DNA of 64,000 nucleotides, taken from NCBI RefSeq assembly GCF_000317065.1, contig NC_019701.1, positions 1,765,001-1,829,000 of the forward strand, given 5' to 3'. How positions within the stretch are numbered: the stretch's first letter is position 1; the number at the start of each line of letters is the position of its first letter. Under the pieces are notes generated by a model. That model was not told the origin of the DNA and did no database searches. It saw only the letters and a list, made by a program, of their open reading frames with translations. Position numbers and translations under genes: made by a program. Positions 46,268 to 54,335 of the stretch are shown one piece after another. Source of the stretch: Pseudanabaena sp. PCC 7367 (GTDB lineage: Bacteria > Cyanobacteriota > Cyanobacteriia > Pseudanabaenales > Pseudanabaenaceae).

Positions 46268-47158
46268 TCAAGGATCTAGAGTCTCGATCAACGTATCGAG
46301 TAATGGCGATCCACACATTTTACAGAATTTAGCGTCAGGATCATGCTCGGCAAAACCACAGCTAATACATCTGTCTAGTTGGTTTTGAGGATGCTCGGAG
46401 TTAAGTGAGCTAAGGCGATCGCTTTGATAACTTGAGTAACTTGAGTAACTTTGCTCCCCCTGGCCATCCGCATCCCGAATCAAGCGCTTGATCAACTCGC
46501 CCAATTGCACCGGAATCAGGGCAATCCCTGTCAGCACCATCAGCACCGCCATCAGCTTACCTGCCTCGGTTACGGGCGTTACGTTACTAAACCCAACCGT
46601 GGTCATGGTGAAAATGGCGAAATAAAAGGCATCCAGAAAATTAGGAAATGAATCGGGGTTGGCGTAATGCTCCACTTGATAGATTAAGCCAGAGAAAATA
46701 AACACGATCGCCGCCAGGGTAAATAGAATCCTTAAAAAGATCGCAATATCATTATTGTTATTGGTCAATCGCCCCAACAGCGCACTGTTACCCATAAATC
46801 TGGCCAACCTCAAAAACCTGAACCAACGCAACAATCGCAAAAAGCCAAACCCCACCGCCCCCAAAAAGAAGGGCAGGATCGCCAGCAAATCAATCAACGC
46901 ATAGACATTAAAAAAATAGGCAACCCGCTGTTCGGCACTCCACAACCGCAACACATATTCGATCGCAAAGACAACCAGGATCGCCGTGTCCAGATAACTC
47001 AGCCATAGACTTATTGAGCCTGGTAAGTCATAGGTCTGCGCTACAAAAATACCCGACGAGATCAATACCAAAACCGCGATCGCCATATGGATCGATTTAC
47101 CCAGTGGCGTTCTGATGTCTTCTAAATAAAAGCTAAGCTGCTTACGCAGTGAACTCAT
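46268..47158 (-). CDS. Voltage-gated-like cation channel with zinc-ribbon tail
   Basis: 296 residues. Six-transmembrane potassium-channel architecture: S1-S4 within about 20-140, with Arg-rich S4-like stretch RLLRWFRFLRLARF, pore helix and filter FTMTTVGFSNVTPV, and the S6 helix. A basic cytosolic segment and a C-terminal zinc ribbon CISCG...FCKMCG follow. The filter differs from the TVGYGD of potassium channels (Phe and Ser instead of Tyr and Gly), so selectivity is uncertain. Orthologues with the same changes, if any, would show whether it is functional. Monocistronic. Confidence 0.82.
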   Translation of the reverse strand: MSSLRKQLSFYLEDIRTPLGKSIHMAIAVLVLISSGIFVAQTYDLPGSISLWLSYLDTAILVVFAIEYVLRLWSAEQRVAYFFNVYALIDLLAILPFFLGAVGFGFLRLLRWFRFLRLARFMGNSALLGRLTNNNNDIAIFLRILFTLAAIVFIFSGLIYQVEHYANPDSFPNFLDAFYFAIFTMTTVGFSNVTPVTEAGKLMAVLMVLTGIALIPVQLGELIKRLIRDADGQGEQSYSSYSSYQSDRLSSLNSEHPQNQLDRCISCGFAEHDPDAKFCKMCGSPLLDTLIETLDP

Positions 47159-47369
47159 GGGCGTGATCTGTTGCGACTGTGCTAACTAATTCGACCTTCG
47201 ATCGCTGCAAGTAAGATAACTTGGCCTGCCAGACGATCATAACTATTGCAGCTTAATCGCAAAAACTTAATCGCTTTAGCTATCCTACGCATAATTTTAG
47301 ATCTCATCTCACTCTGAATCACATCCTAATAATCACAATGATCACATGCTTCTGGGGGAACCAATCAAG

Positions 47370-48251
47370 CTATTGCGATCGCATCCAGTTTAAACAAGTT
47401 TGCATCGCCTCTTTCATTGTGGCCTTGTCAGCATGATAGCGCCGCCCATGCCCTGGCAATACCCATTCAAAGTCATAGGTTGCCAATTTTTCCATTGATT
47501 TAAGCGTTTCCGGCCAGGAATACCAGCAATAGTTACGAAATGCTACCAATTGCTGCAATCGCCCCGACCAGGCCAGGTGATCGCCCGTGAACAGGAACTT
47601 ATTCTTATATAGCAAGACTAGATGCCCCTTGGTATGTCCTGGCACTGGAATAATCAGGGTATCTTGACCCAGTTGCTGCAGCGCGATCGGTTCAGTACGA
47701 TCCAGCTTAATTTCCACATCCTGGGTACTAGCACCAATTTCATCACGATGCAAAATGCGATCGCAACCAAAGTGATCGTGGAATTTTTGATGGTCGGCAA
47801 TGTCATCGCGGTGCGACAGAAACATATAATCCACTCCACCCATTGCTTCCAGTTGCTTTACTAATGGCGGTGCAAACCTTGGTGAATCGATCAGAATATT
47901 CCCTTCTGGTCTTTGGATCAAATAACTACCTGCACCATAGGATCGCGGCGAATGATAGCCACAGTGATATACGTTTTCGGCGATCGGAATTGGGAAGGTT
48001 TGCTGAATCTGCTTTACGTCCGTGGGTTTGCCTACCGTACCGATCGAGGCGGTCGGGCAGGATAACAATGCCTGGATCGCAAATTCCCGCTGCTGCTTGG
48101 TTTCCGGTTGATGATGCACCACTGACATGCCGCCCTCACGCTGGAATATTTCTGGAGCCATCCACCGACAGGTATCACAGTCTATGCAGGTGCTATCGAC
48201 ATAAAAATCGCCTGATACGTTTTGCGATCGCCGCCGCTTAAGTTTTGCCAC
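47370..48251 (-). CDS. Ferredoxin-metallo-beta-lactamase fusion protein
   Basis: 293 residues, GTG start with GAGGG about 9 bp upstream. The N-terminal 75 residues contain CIDCDTCRWMAPEIF and a distal LLSCPTASIG, a single-cluster ferredoxin motif (three plus one Cys). The remainder is a metallo-beta-lactamase fold: LSHRDDIADHQKF, IPVPGHTKGH, FTGDHLAW and VLPGHG. The usual HxHxDH motif is altered (HRDDIADH), as in some non-hydrolytic or glyoxalase-II-like relatives. Probably a redox-linked hydrolase or detoxification enzyme; the substrate is unknown. Confidence 0.82.
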   Translation of the reverse strand: MAKLKRRRSQNVSGDFYVDSTCIDCDTCRWMAPEIFQREGGMSVVHHQPETKQQREFAIQALLSCPTASIGTVGKPTDVKQIQQTFPIPIAENVYHCGYHSPRSYGAGSYLIQRPEGNILIDSPRFAPPLVKQLEAMGGVDYMFLSHRDDIADHQKFHDHFGCDRILHRDEIGASTQDVEIKLDRTEPIALQQLGQDTLIIPVPGHTKGHLVLLYKNKFLFTGDHLAWSGRLQQLVAFRNYCWYSWPETLKSMEKLATYDFEWVLPGHGRRYHADKATMKEAMQTCLNWMRSQ

Positions 48252-48377
48252 CGTCTTTGTCCCTCTTCAAATTAATAACTGCCAGGTAATCAATTAAATG
48301 CTGGTCTGGTTTAGTTATGAGTAGCTAAAGCAATTAGATCGGCAATCAAACTCCAAGGGATCTTGTAAATCAAAATA

Positions 48378-49456
48378 TAGCAATTCCAGATGATTATAGA
48401 GAATAATAGAGGGTAGTATATGTTGAGAAGATATGCCCCTAGAAGAATTTATCGCCAGTAACCCAGACCCGCGCGAGATGAAACGCGCATTAGCAGTACA
48501 AATGCGTCTTAAGGAGATGAAACACCATGAAATTCAACCAATCCTAGGCGTGAGTTCAAACTATATCAGCCGCTGGGAGAGAAAGTATAGAGAGCAAGGC
48601 ATAGCAGGTTTGAGGCTAGGCCATAAAGGCAGTGCGGGCTTTTTGAGTAAGGTAGAGCGTCAGGCGGTAGTTGAATGGATCGCTCAAGAAAGGCAACGTA
48701 CAGTATCTGAAGTAGTTGAACATATAGCCCAGAACTATGGAGTGATATACCGTTCGGTGCAAAGCTATTACGATTTGCTCAAAAGTGCTGGCATGAGTTG
48801 GCATAAGGGGAGAAAAAAAGCCCCAGGTATGATGCATCTGTGGTGCACGAGCATAACCAAATGATTAACAATTGGCTTAAGTCTCATCAACCAGAGATTC
48901 AAAACGGACAGATAAGGGTATTTGCACTAGATGAGTGCCATACTCGAGCAGGTGATATTTGTGGGTATGGCTGGGGAGACCGTCAACAGCGGCTGGAGGT
49001 CAAAGTTGATAACTACCGAGATAGCCAGACTTATTTTGGCGCCTTAGATTGTCTGAATGGAGATTTAATCTTACAGTCCTATCAAAGTGCTAATAGCTCC
49101 TCGACAATTGAATTTGTAAAGCATTTGCACGATATCAGTGCTGGTGCCAAGATATTGCTAGTGTGGGATGGCGCTAGTTATCACCGCTCCCAAGCGTTTC
49201 GTGATTTCCTGACCCAAATCAATCAAGGACAGGACTGGCAAATACATTGTCTGCGCTTTGCTCCTTATGCACCGGCAGAGAACCCGATTGAAAATATCTG
49301 GGGACAAGCCAAACAGGTGTTACGCCAGATGCATCAATTTTGTCGTTCCTTCAAGCTAACCAAGAAACTATTTGAGCTATTTTTGAGGTACAGATTATTT
49401 ACATTGCCTGATTTAAGTACCTATAGCGCTTTCTCTAATATCATTTAAGATTGCTA
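48378..49456 (+). mobile_element. IS630-type insertion sequence
   Basis: About 1079 bp, flanked by TA (48376-48377 and 49457-49458), the target duplication typical of IS630/Tc1 elements. Inverted ends: the left reads TAGCAATTCCAGATGATTAT and the right, on the other strand, TAGCAATCTTAAATGATATT, both followed by TAGAGAA. One transposase is encoded in two frames. Inserted between the metallo-beta-lactamase gene and an oxidoreductase gene; no gene is disrupted. Confidence 0.85.
48433..49448 (+). CDS. IS630-family transposase, requires -1 frameshift
   Basis: The first frame (48433-48864, 143 aa) has a helix-turn-helix domain (RLKEMKHHEIQPILGVSSNY). The second (open to 49448) has the DDE core: ALDECHTR, LLVWDGASYHRS, ENPIENIW. 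At 48813-48819 seven A form an A AAA AAA heptamer in the first frame; a -1 slip joins RKK to SPRYDASVVHEHNQM, giving about 338 residues, normal for the family. Programmed frameshifting at A-runs is known in several IS families and is the likely mode here; a sequencing or natural indel is the alternative. Confidence 0.82.
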
Positions 49457-49776
49457 TAACTGTACCAATGCCTAGAAAACATCTCCCTTGAAATAACACT
49501 TGTAACTACTAGCGACTCTAACCAAGATTCAGATGCTTGACTCTTGATTACTAAAATACATATTTATGAATATTTAAACAAAGTCATAACCACTTCGCTT
49601 TATAGATCCATTCTAATCATTTTCCAACTGACCTGGGAAAAGTGGCGATCGCCCACAAACAGAGCAAATATACTCTTTAAAATTTTTTTTACTACCCCCA
49701 AGTCACAGATCACGATTAACAGGTTCACGATCTTTGTTAAGTTATTGATCTAGCTGGATTGAGAGGATTTAAACAA
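49457..49776. other. 320-bp intergenic region after the IS element
   Basis: AT-rich with a T-tract near 49681-49691; no gene seen. It presumably holds the promoter of the downstream oxidoreductase gene. Confidence 0.4.
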
Positions 49777-50772
49777 ATGCGTGCGATCGTGATGACTGCC
49801 CCTGGTGCGCCAGAAGTATTGCAACTGGCGGAAGTGCCCCAGCCAACGATCGAGAGCGATCGCCAGATCCTGGTACAGCTCAAGGCGGCGGGCGTAAATC
49901 CGATCGATACCAAGCTCAGGAGTAGAGGCACTTTTTATGGCGATCGATTCCCTGCTGTGTTGGGTTGCGATGGCGCGGGAATTGTAGCTGAAGTGGGGGC
50001 GGCGGTAACGAAATTTCAGGTAGGCGATCGGGTTTACTTTTGTAATGCTGGTTTGGGCGGGCATCCCGGCAACTATGCCGAGTTTGCCACCGTGGATGAA
50101 CGGTTTGTGGCTCATAAACCCAAAACCCTTTCCTTTGCTGAGGCGGCAGCGGCTCCATTGGTCTTAATTACGGCCTGGGAAGCCCTGTGCGATCGCGGTA
50201 GGATCTCATCTGGCATGAAAACCCTGATCCATGCTGGCGCTGGTGGGGTGGGGCATGTGGCGATCCAGATCGCTAAGCTCAAAGGGGCGAAGGTTTGTAC
50301 CACGGTGAGCACCACGGAAAAGGCTGATTTTGTAACAAGCTTGGGCGCAGACCAGGTGATTTTCTATCCCCAAACTGATTTTGTCAAAAAAGTGCTGGAT
50401 TGGACTGATAGCCAGGGCGTAGATCTGGCCTTCGATACGGTGGGTGGCAAAAACTTTGCGCAAACTTTTGCGGCGGTGAAAATCTATGGCGATCTGGTCA
50501 CGATCCTTTCGCCCAGTGCCGACACCAACTGGAAAATTGCCCGCGATCGCAACCTCCGCATCAGCCTGGAATTGATGCTCACACCCATGCTTCAGGGCTT
50601 AAACAAATTGCAACAACATCAAGCGCAAATCCTGGCAGAATGTGCCCAGCACATCGATCGCGGCGATCTCAAAATTCATCTTGCCCAAACTTTGCCATTG
50701 GCAGCAGCAGCCGACGCACACCGTCTGATCGAGGCTGGTTCAATGATCGGCAAGATTGCCTTAGAAATCTAG
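49777..50772 (+). CDS. MDR-family quinone oxidoreductase/zinc-type alcohol dehydrogenase-like
   Basis: 331 residues from ATG 49777, which has a GAGAGGA ribosome site upstream; a longer start at 49759 is less likely. Medium-chain dehydrogenase fold: substrate domain with VLGCDGAGIVAEVG, NADPH-binding loop HAGAGGVGHVAIQIAKLKGA, and a catalytic-domain C-terminus. The catalytic zinc ligands of alcohol dehydrogenases (Cys and His) are missing, so it belongs to the zinc-independent quinone oxidoreductase branch. Reduction of quinones or enones with NADPH is expected. Confidence 0.85.
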   Translation: MRAIVMTAPGAPEVLQLAEVPQPTIESDRQILVQLKAAGVNPIDTKLRSRGTFYGDRFPAVLGCDGAGIVAEVGAAVTKFQVGDRVYFCNAGLGGHPGNYAEFATVDERFVAHKPKTLSFAEAAAAPLVLITAWEALCDRGRISSGMKTLIHAGAGGVGHVAIQIAKLKGAKVCTTVSTTEKADFVTSLGADQVIFYPQTDFVKKVLDWTDSQGVDLAFDTVGGKNFAQTFAAVKIYGDLVTILSPSADTNWKIARDRNLRISLELMLTPMLQGLNKLQQHQAQILAECAQHIDRGDLKIHLAQTLPLAAAADAHRLIEAGSMIGKIALEI

Positions 50773-50880
50773 TTAGAGCTCTAATTAGAGATTTAGAAAT
50801 TCAGCGATTGAGGAACATGCAAACCCAGTTCAGGCATTTGGTTGCAATCGATCTGGCAAAATATCTAGCCCGCAAGAAAG

Positions 50881-51111
50881 CTACTGAGCCTGTCGGGACA
50901 GTTTTTTGGCAACGAAATCCAAAAAAGCATAGGTGCGGTCTTTTGAATAGCGAAACGAGAGTCCTTCATATTCAATCAAATAATCCCCGGTCTGATCGCC
51001 ACAAGCAGTACAGGTAAAAGCACCTGAATTAACCAGGGCATCGGTAGATAGCTTGTGAATTTGTTGATCAATCCATGCCTGGAATTGTTCTTCAACTTGG
51101 CTTTTATCCAA
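50881..51111 (-). CDS. Small zinc-knuckle-like protein, hypothetical
   Basis: 76 residues with a TTG start, supported by GGGGAG 8 bp upstream and no alternative. CTACG (CxxC) in the middle and a beta-rich C-terminus (DYLIEYEGLSFRYSKDRTYAF). Only one CxxC pair is present, so metal binding would need dimerisation. Convergent with the oxidoreductase gene. No function known. Confidence 0.5.
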   Translation of the reverse strand: MDKSQVEEQFQAWIDQQIHKLSTDALVNSGAFTCTACGDQTGDYLIEYEGLSFRYSKDRTYAFLDFVAKKLSRQAQ

Positions 51112-51378
51112 TTTTTACACTCCCCGCTCAAAAAGTTAATCAATCCAAATTCTATTTACCATAGCAATGCTGATGCCGATACCACCGAATCTAGCAAATT
51201 GTGAGCCAAAGGTAGTGAGGTTATTTCCCCCATGAACCAAATTTACGATCATGTATTGGCCGATCGATGTTTACCCCTATTGGTAGGATCTCTGGAGCTA
51301 CTAAACATACTAGTGGTTGAAGCTACCAGGTTGTGTACTGATCCAGACATAGTTAGGCATTATTAGTAAACAATCGGC

Positions 51379-52830
51379 TCAATCATTTTGATCGCTCTCG
51401 GCCTTTTGCTTCAAATTGCGGGTTTGCGCCAAAATCTCTTCAAAGTCCTGCTTTGTCAATCGCTTGACGTAATTGAGCTTCAGTTCCTCCAGGAAATCTG
51501 CCGTCAGATTTTGCAACTCATCCAGGGTTTGCTTTTGTTGAATCTGCGCCCGCAAAGATCGGCTAAATCGCTTTACCAGACGGGCAATAATTTCTTCAGC
51601 GATCGGATCAGGTGCAGTAATAACCTGGTAAGCCGATTGGGGCGCGGCGATCGCTAGCTTAGAAATTTCCGCCGCAATTTGTTCGCTAATTTGTTGCGGC
51701 ACCCTAGAAAAACCAGGCACCTTTTTAATTGTTTCCACCGCAGGCGATCGCTGGATCGCTTGATTCAAAAAATGCAACAACAGCGCTTCGATCTCAATCC
51801 GCACATGGGGCAACGATTCATAGATCGTAAGTTGAATTAGCTTATTGGCGATCGCCTCAACTTCGTTTGTTTCATTAATATCAATATAATCACGACCTTG
51901 ATTATCGTCAGGAAAGATCCGCTTAATCAATTCACCACTGCGCACCAAATTTTGAGCCTGGGAGATCGCCTGGATCGCAATTACTTCGGTTAGCTCCTCG
52001 GCAAAACTGGCCACAAAGCGGCGACTAGACTGGGCGCGCAGATTTTCCATATCCATAATGCCAGTTTGATGCAAGCGCACTGTCACCGGCACGATCCGCG
52101 CCCACTTCCAAATCGGCGTGAGCAAAATCAAGTCATACCAACGATCGAGAATGGCCTCCGTCCAGGGCATATTTTTGAATTGTCGTCGCTTGGCCCAGGC
52201 TCTGACTATAATTTCCAGCCCAAAGATACCCATAAACCAGATATCGATTGCCCAGAAGTAATCGATCGGGTTGCCATCCTCACCAATGCCGCGAAAATAA
52301 TTAGTCCGCAGCAACGGCATTATCTTTTGATCAAAGAACTCCAGCTCTTGGGCTGCCCCCTGCTCCGCCAGATATGCTTCACTCCAGAAAATCTGGAAAG
52401 CCTGCCGCGAGGATTCCCGATCGACGCGATCGCGCATGTTATTTTTGATTTTCTCCAGGGTGCCGCTTTTATTGGCCACCTGAAAAGGGTTTTCGTCTAC
52501 CATTTCCAGGCTGAGTTGGCGCAAATCCGCAATTACTGCTCTGGTGGTGGGCGATCGCAGGTCTTCAGTGGCGATCGTTTGCTTTAGCTCGGTTAACTTT
52601 TGCTCATAGCGCAGATTAAACCGATGGGGCTCAATTCCCTTAACCGGGTCATACTTAGTTAAAACGGGCAAAAACTTAAGGTAAAGATCGCGCGAAGTTA
52701 CATAGCTCAGGTCAAACAGAACTAATAGCAAATTGAGCAATGATAGTAGGGCTAACCCTTTGCTCAGCCAACGCCAAAAACCACTTTGATGTTCAGATTT
52801 ATGAATATAATTACTCACCGATTTAGTCAT
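51379..52830 (-). CDS. Conserved cyanobacterial membrane protein, hypothetical
   Basis: 483 residues. N-terminal membrane segment (about 25-45), an amphipathic cytosolic or periplasmic part, two hydrophobic stretches near 195-215 and 235-260 (DIWFMGIFGLEIIVRAWAKRR, LDRWYDLILLTPIWKWARIVPV) that recall the S3-S4 region of ion-channel-like proteins, and a long helical C-terminus (about 280-483). The linker contains an S4-like arrangement of Arg, but there is no pore or filter, so I do not call a channel. Function unknown. Confidence 0.6.
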   Translation of the reverse strand: MTKSVSNYIHKSEHQSGFWRWLSKGLALLSLLNLLLVLFDLSYVTSRDLYLKFLPVLTKYDPVKGIEPHRFNLRYEQKLTELKQTIATEDLRSPTTRAVIADLRQLSLEMVDENPFQVANKSGTLEKIKNNMRDRVDRESSRQAFQIFWSEAYLAEQGAAQELEFFDQKIMPLLRTNYFRGIGEDGNPIDYFWAIDIWFMGIFGLEIIVRAWAKRRQFKNMPWTEAILDRWYDLILLTPIWKWARIVPVTVRLHQTGIMDMENLRAQSSRRFVASFAEELTEVIAIQAISQAQNLVRSGELIKRIFPDDNQGRDYIDINETNEVEAIANKLIQLTIYESLPHVRIEIEALLLHFLNQAIQRSPAVETIKKVPGFSRVPQQISEQIAAEISKLAIAAPQSAYQVITAPDPIAEEIIARLVKRFSRSLRAQIQQKQTLDELQNLTADFLEELKLNYVKRLTKQDFEEILAQTRNLKQKAESDQND

Positions 52831-53139
52831 ATATTATGAGAAGTGGCGATCGAGTTAAGAGATCTTTCCAAGCGAACTAGCACCAATCATTGTTTGCTTA
52901 ACTAACCACTTAATTAGTCCCTAACTCATTAACCATAGCTAACCATAACAGTGCCAATCCTGGTTAGCGATCGCCTGAACTAATTCCACATGATTTTTTA
53001 TCCCATAATCAAGCTGGGCAAGCGATCATTAGACCATATATTGTTTTCGAGTAATCCTGTGAATCCGATGAATCCGATCGCTACTCCAATCGTCCCAGCA
53101 CTACCGGCCAATACCCTGGTAAATAACTGTAAATAACTA
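52831..53139. other. 309-bp intergenic region, divergent promoters
   Basis: No gene. A 9-bp tandem duplicate GAATCCGAT (53061-53078) and a pair of GTAAATAACT copies directly before 53140 are the only distinct elements. Confidence 0.4.
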
Positions 53140-53511
53140 ATGAAGCCAAGCATAGACAACGATTGGATCTCCATTTACCCTCACCAATGGGATGGTTTAG
53201 AGGGGAATATTATGGCGCTGCGGGGCAGGATCGATGTGCTCAAGGCGAGCAAGTTACGCCAGCAAATTATCAACACCACTGCCGATCGACCGATGTTAGT
53301 GCTGTTCGACATGCAAGATGTGATGTTCCTCGACAGTGCGGGGCTGGGCTCACTTATTTTTGGGGTGAAGCATATCACTGGCTTGGGGGGTGAAGTAGCG
53401 TTTTGCTCCCTCCATGATCAACCAAGAGCTTTGTTTGGCCTCGCTAATGTGGAAAAGTTATTTCCAATTTACGAAAACCGCGAGAGCTTTAATCAGGCCA
53501 AGAGAACCTGA
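53140..53511 (+). CDS. STAS-domain protein (anti-sigma factor antagonist-like)
   Basis: 123 residues, a single STAS domain: MALRGRIDVLKASKLRQQI, LVLFDMQDVMFLDSAGLGSLIFGVK (the conserved Asp-Ser, with the phosphorylatable Ser in DSAG) and GGEVAFCSLHDQPRALF. Such proteins bind anti-sigma kinases in partner-switching systems. No kinase (RsbW-like) or phosphatase gene is adjacent, so the partner is elsewhere. Gene-free region of 824 bp follows. Confidence 0.82.
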   Translation: MKPSIDNDWISIYPHQWDGLEGNIMALRGRIDVLKASKLRQQIINTTADRPMLVLFDMQDVMFLDSAGLGSLIFGVKHITGLGGEVAFCSLHDQPRALFGLANVEKLFPIYENRESFNQAKRT

Positions 53512-53884
53512 GTTTGCCAGCTTCTCAATACCCTAGTGCATCTTCAAAAGACTTCTTTTGCATTGGTATCTTGTGACTCTTAGCATTCGGGTTACTCCTT
53601 GCACAACATCTCGATTGAAACAGCACTAGCAACTTAAACAAATATTTGGGCTCTAACATATTGATCTTTCCTCAAGAATCCAATATGCTCGTTTTTAATA
53701 ATTTTCTATGTTCAAGCAAAGCCAGCCTTGAGAGCCAAAGCAATTGGTTTTGATCTCGATCGGGCTATATGAATCTTAGCTTTTGCCCATGTTAAACGCT
53801 CAAGCCAAGCGATCGGGCAAACTAATCAATCAAAGACCCAAAAGACGCAATTGGTTATGGGCTAGTTAGTCTAAATAGCCATAA
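53512..53884. other. Gene-free stretch after the STAS gene
   Basis: No open frame worth calling. A perfect 6-bp hairpin CAAAAG/CTTTTG with loop ACTT is at 53545-53560, 34 bp after the STAS stop; no T-run. The remainder is AT-rich. Confidence 0.4.
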
Positions 53885-53925
53885 AAAATAAAAAACCCAC
53901 CCTAAGCCAAGGATGGGGTTCACAA
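53885..53925 (-). terminator. Strong Rho-independent terminator on the minus strand
   Basis: Minus-strand reading: AACCCCATCC and GGGTGGGTT arms around TTGGCTTA, then TTTTATTTTTT. This is the best terminator in the window. The nearest minus-strand gene ends at 54336, more than 400 bp upstream, so it may close a separate transcript. Confidence 0.85.
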
Positions 53926-54330
53926 CCATTTCTGGTGTGGAGTTGTAGGAATCTTAAGCTAAGCATACCTTTATCACTTGCCTGAAGGCATTAACTATTT
54001 GTGCCATTCGGGCTGCGTTCATCTGGCATTGTTTCTGCACAAATGTGCGTTAATCAATCGCAACTTTGGCTAAAATTCACTCACATGCAAGCGCTGCTGA
54101 CATACACATAATTATGTGGCCAAGTCTTTGCTGGCTTGAGTTGTACGGCGTTAGTTCGATCGAAAACGATGCACAAACATCGCTAACCAAGCAATAATTA
54201 TTTCAGGCGATCTATTAAGTTAAGAAGCAAGTAGCGAAAAGTTAGGGAGTTGAACAAATCAACCCAACTCAAATTGCTTTAAATTTGCCGGCTTGGTCAG
54301 GGCTTGTGCCTAGTTGTTTTATTTTTATGC
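53885..54330 (-). ncRNA. Candidate structured non-coding RNA region
   Basis: Gene-free and hairpin-rich in front of the terminator. On the minus strand: CACATAATTATGTG (perfect palindrome, 54105-54118), GCACATTTGTGC, TGCCTTCAGGCA (GCCT/AGGC stem), and CACACCAGAAATGGTTGTG (seven pairs around a GAAA loop) just before the terminator. The density of hairpins and the T-run indicate transcription. Not recognised as 6S, tmRNA, SRP or RNase P RNA. Limits and promoter are unknown; it could instead be a long 3' UTR. Confidence 0.4.
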
Positions 54331-54335
54331 AATAA

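Noticed and set aside
48433-48864. First transposase frame as a stand-alone gene
   Set aside because: Its last residues after the A7 run are an out-of-frame shadow; the real product needs the -1 frame.
51379-52830. Voltage-gated ion channel
   Set aside because: Channel-like helices with Arg are present, but there is no pore helix or selectivity filter.
53885-53960. Yfr1 RNA
   Set aside because: The ultra-conserved motif ACUCCUCACAC is not present; only the shorter ACTCCACACC is, so I call the region an unclassified candidate.
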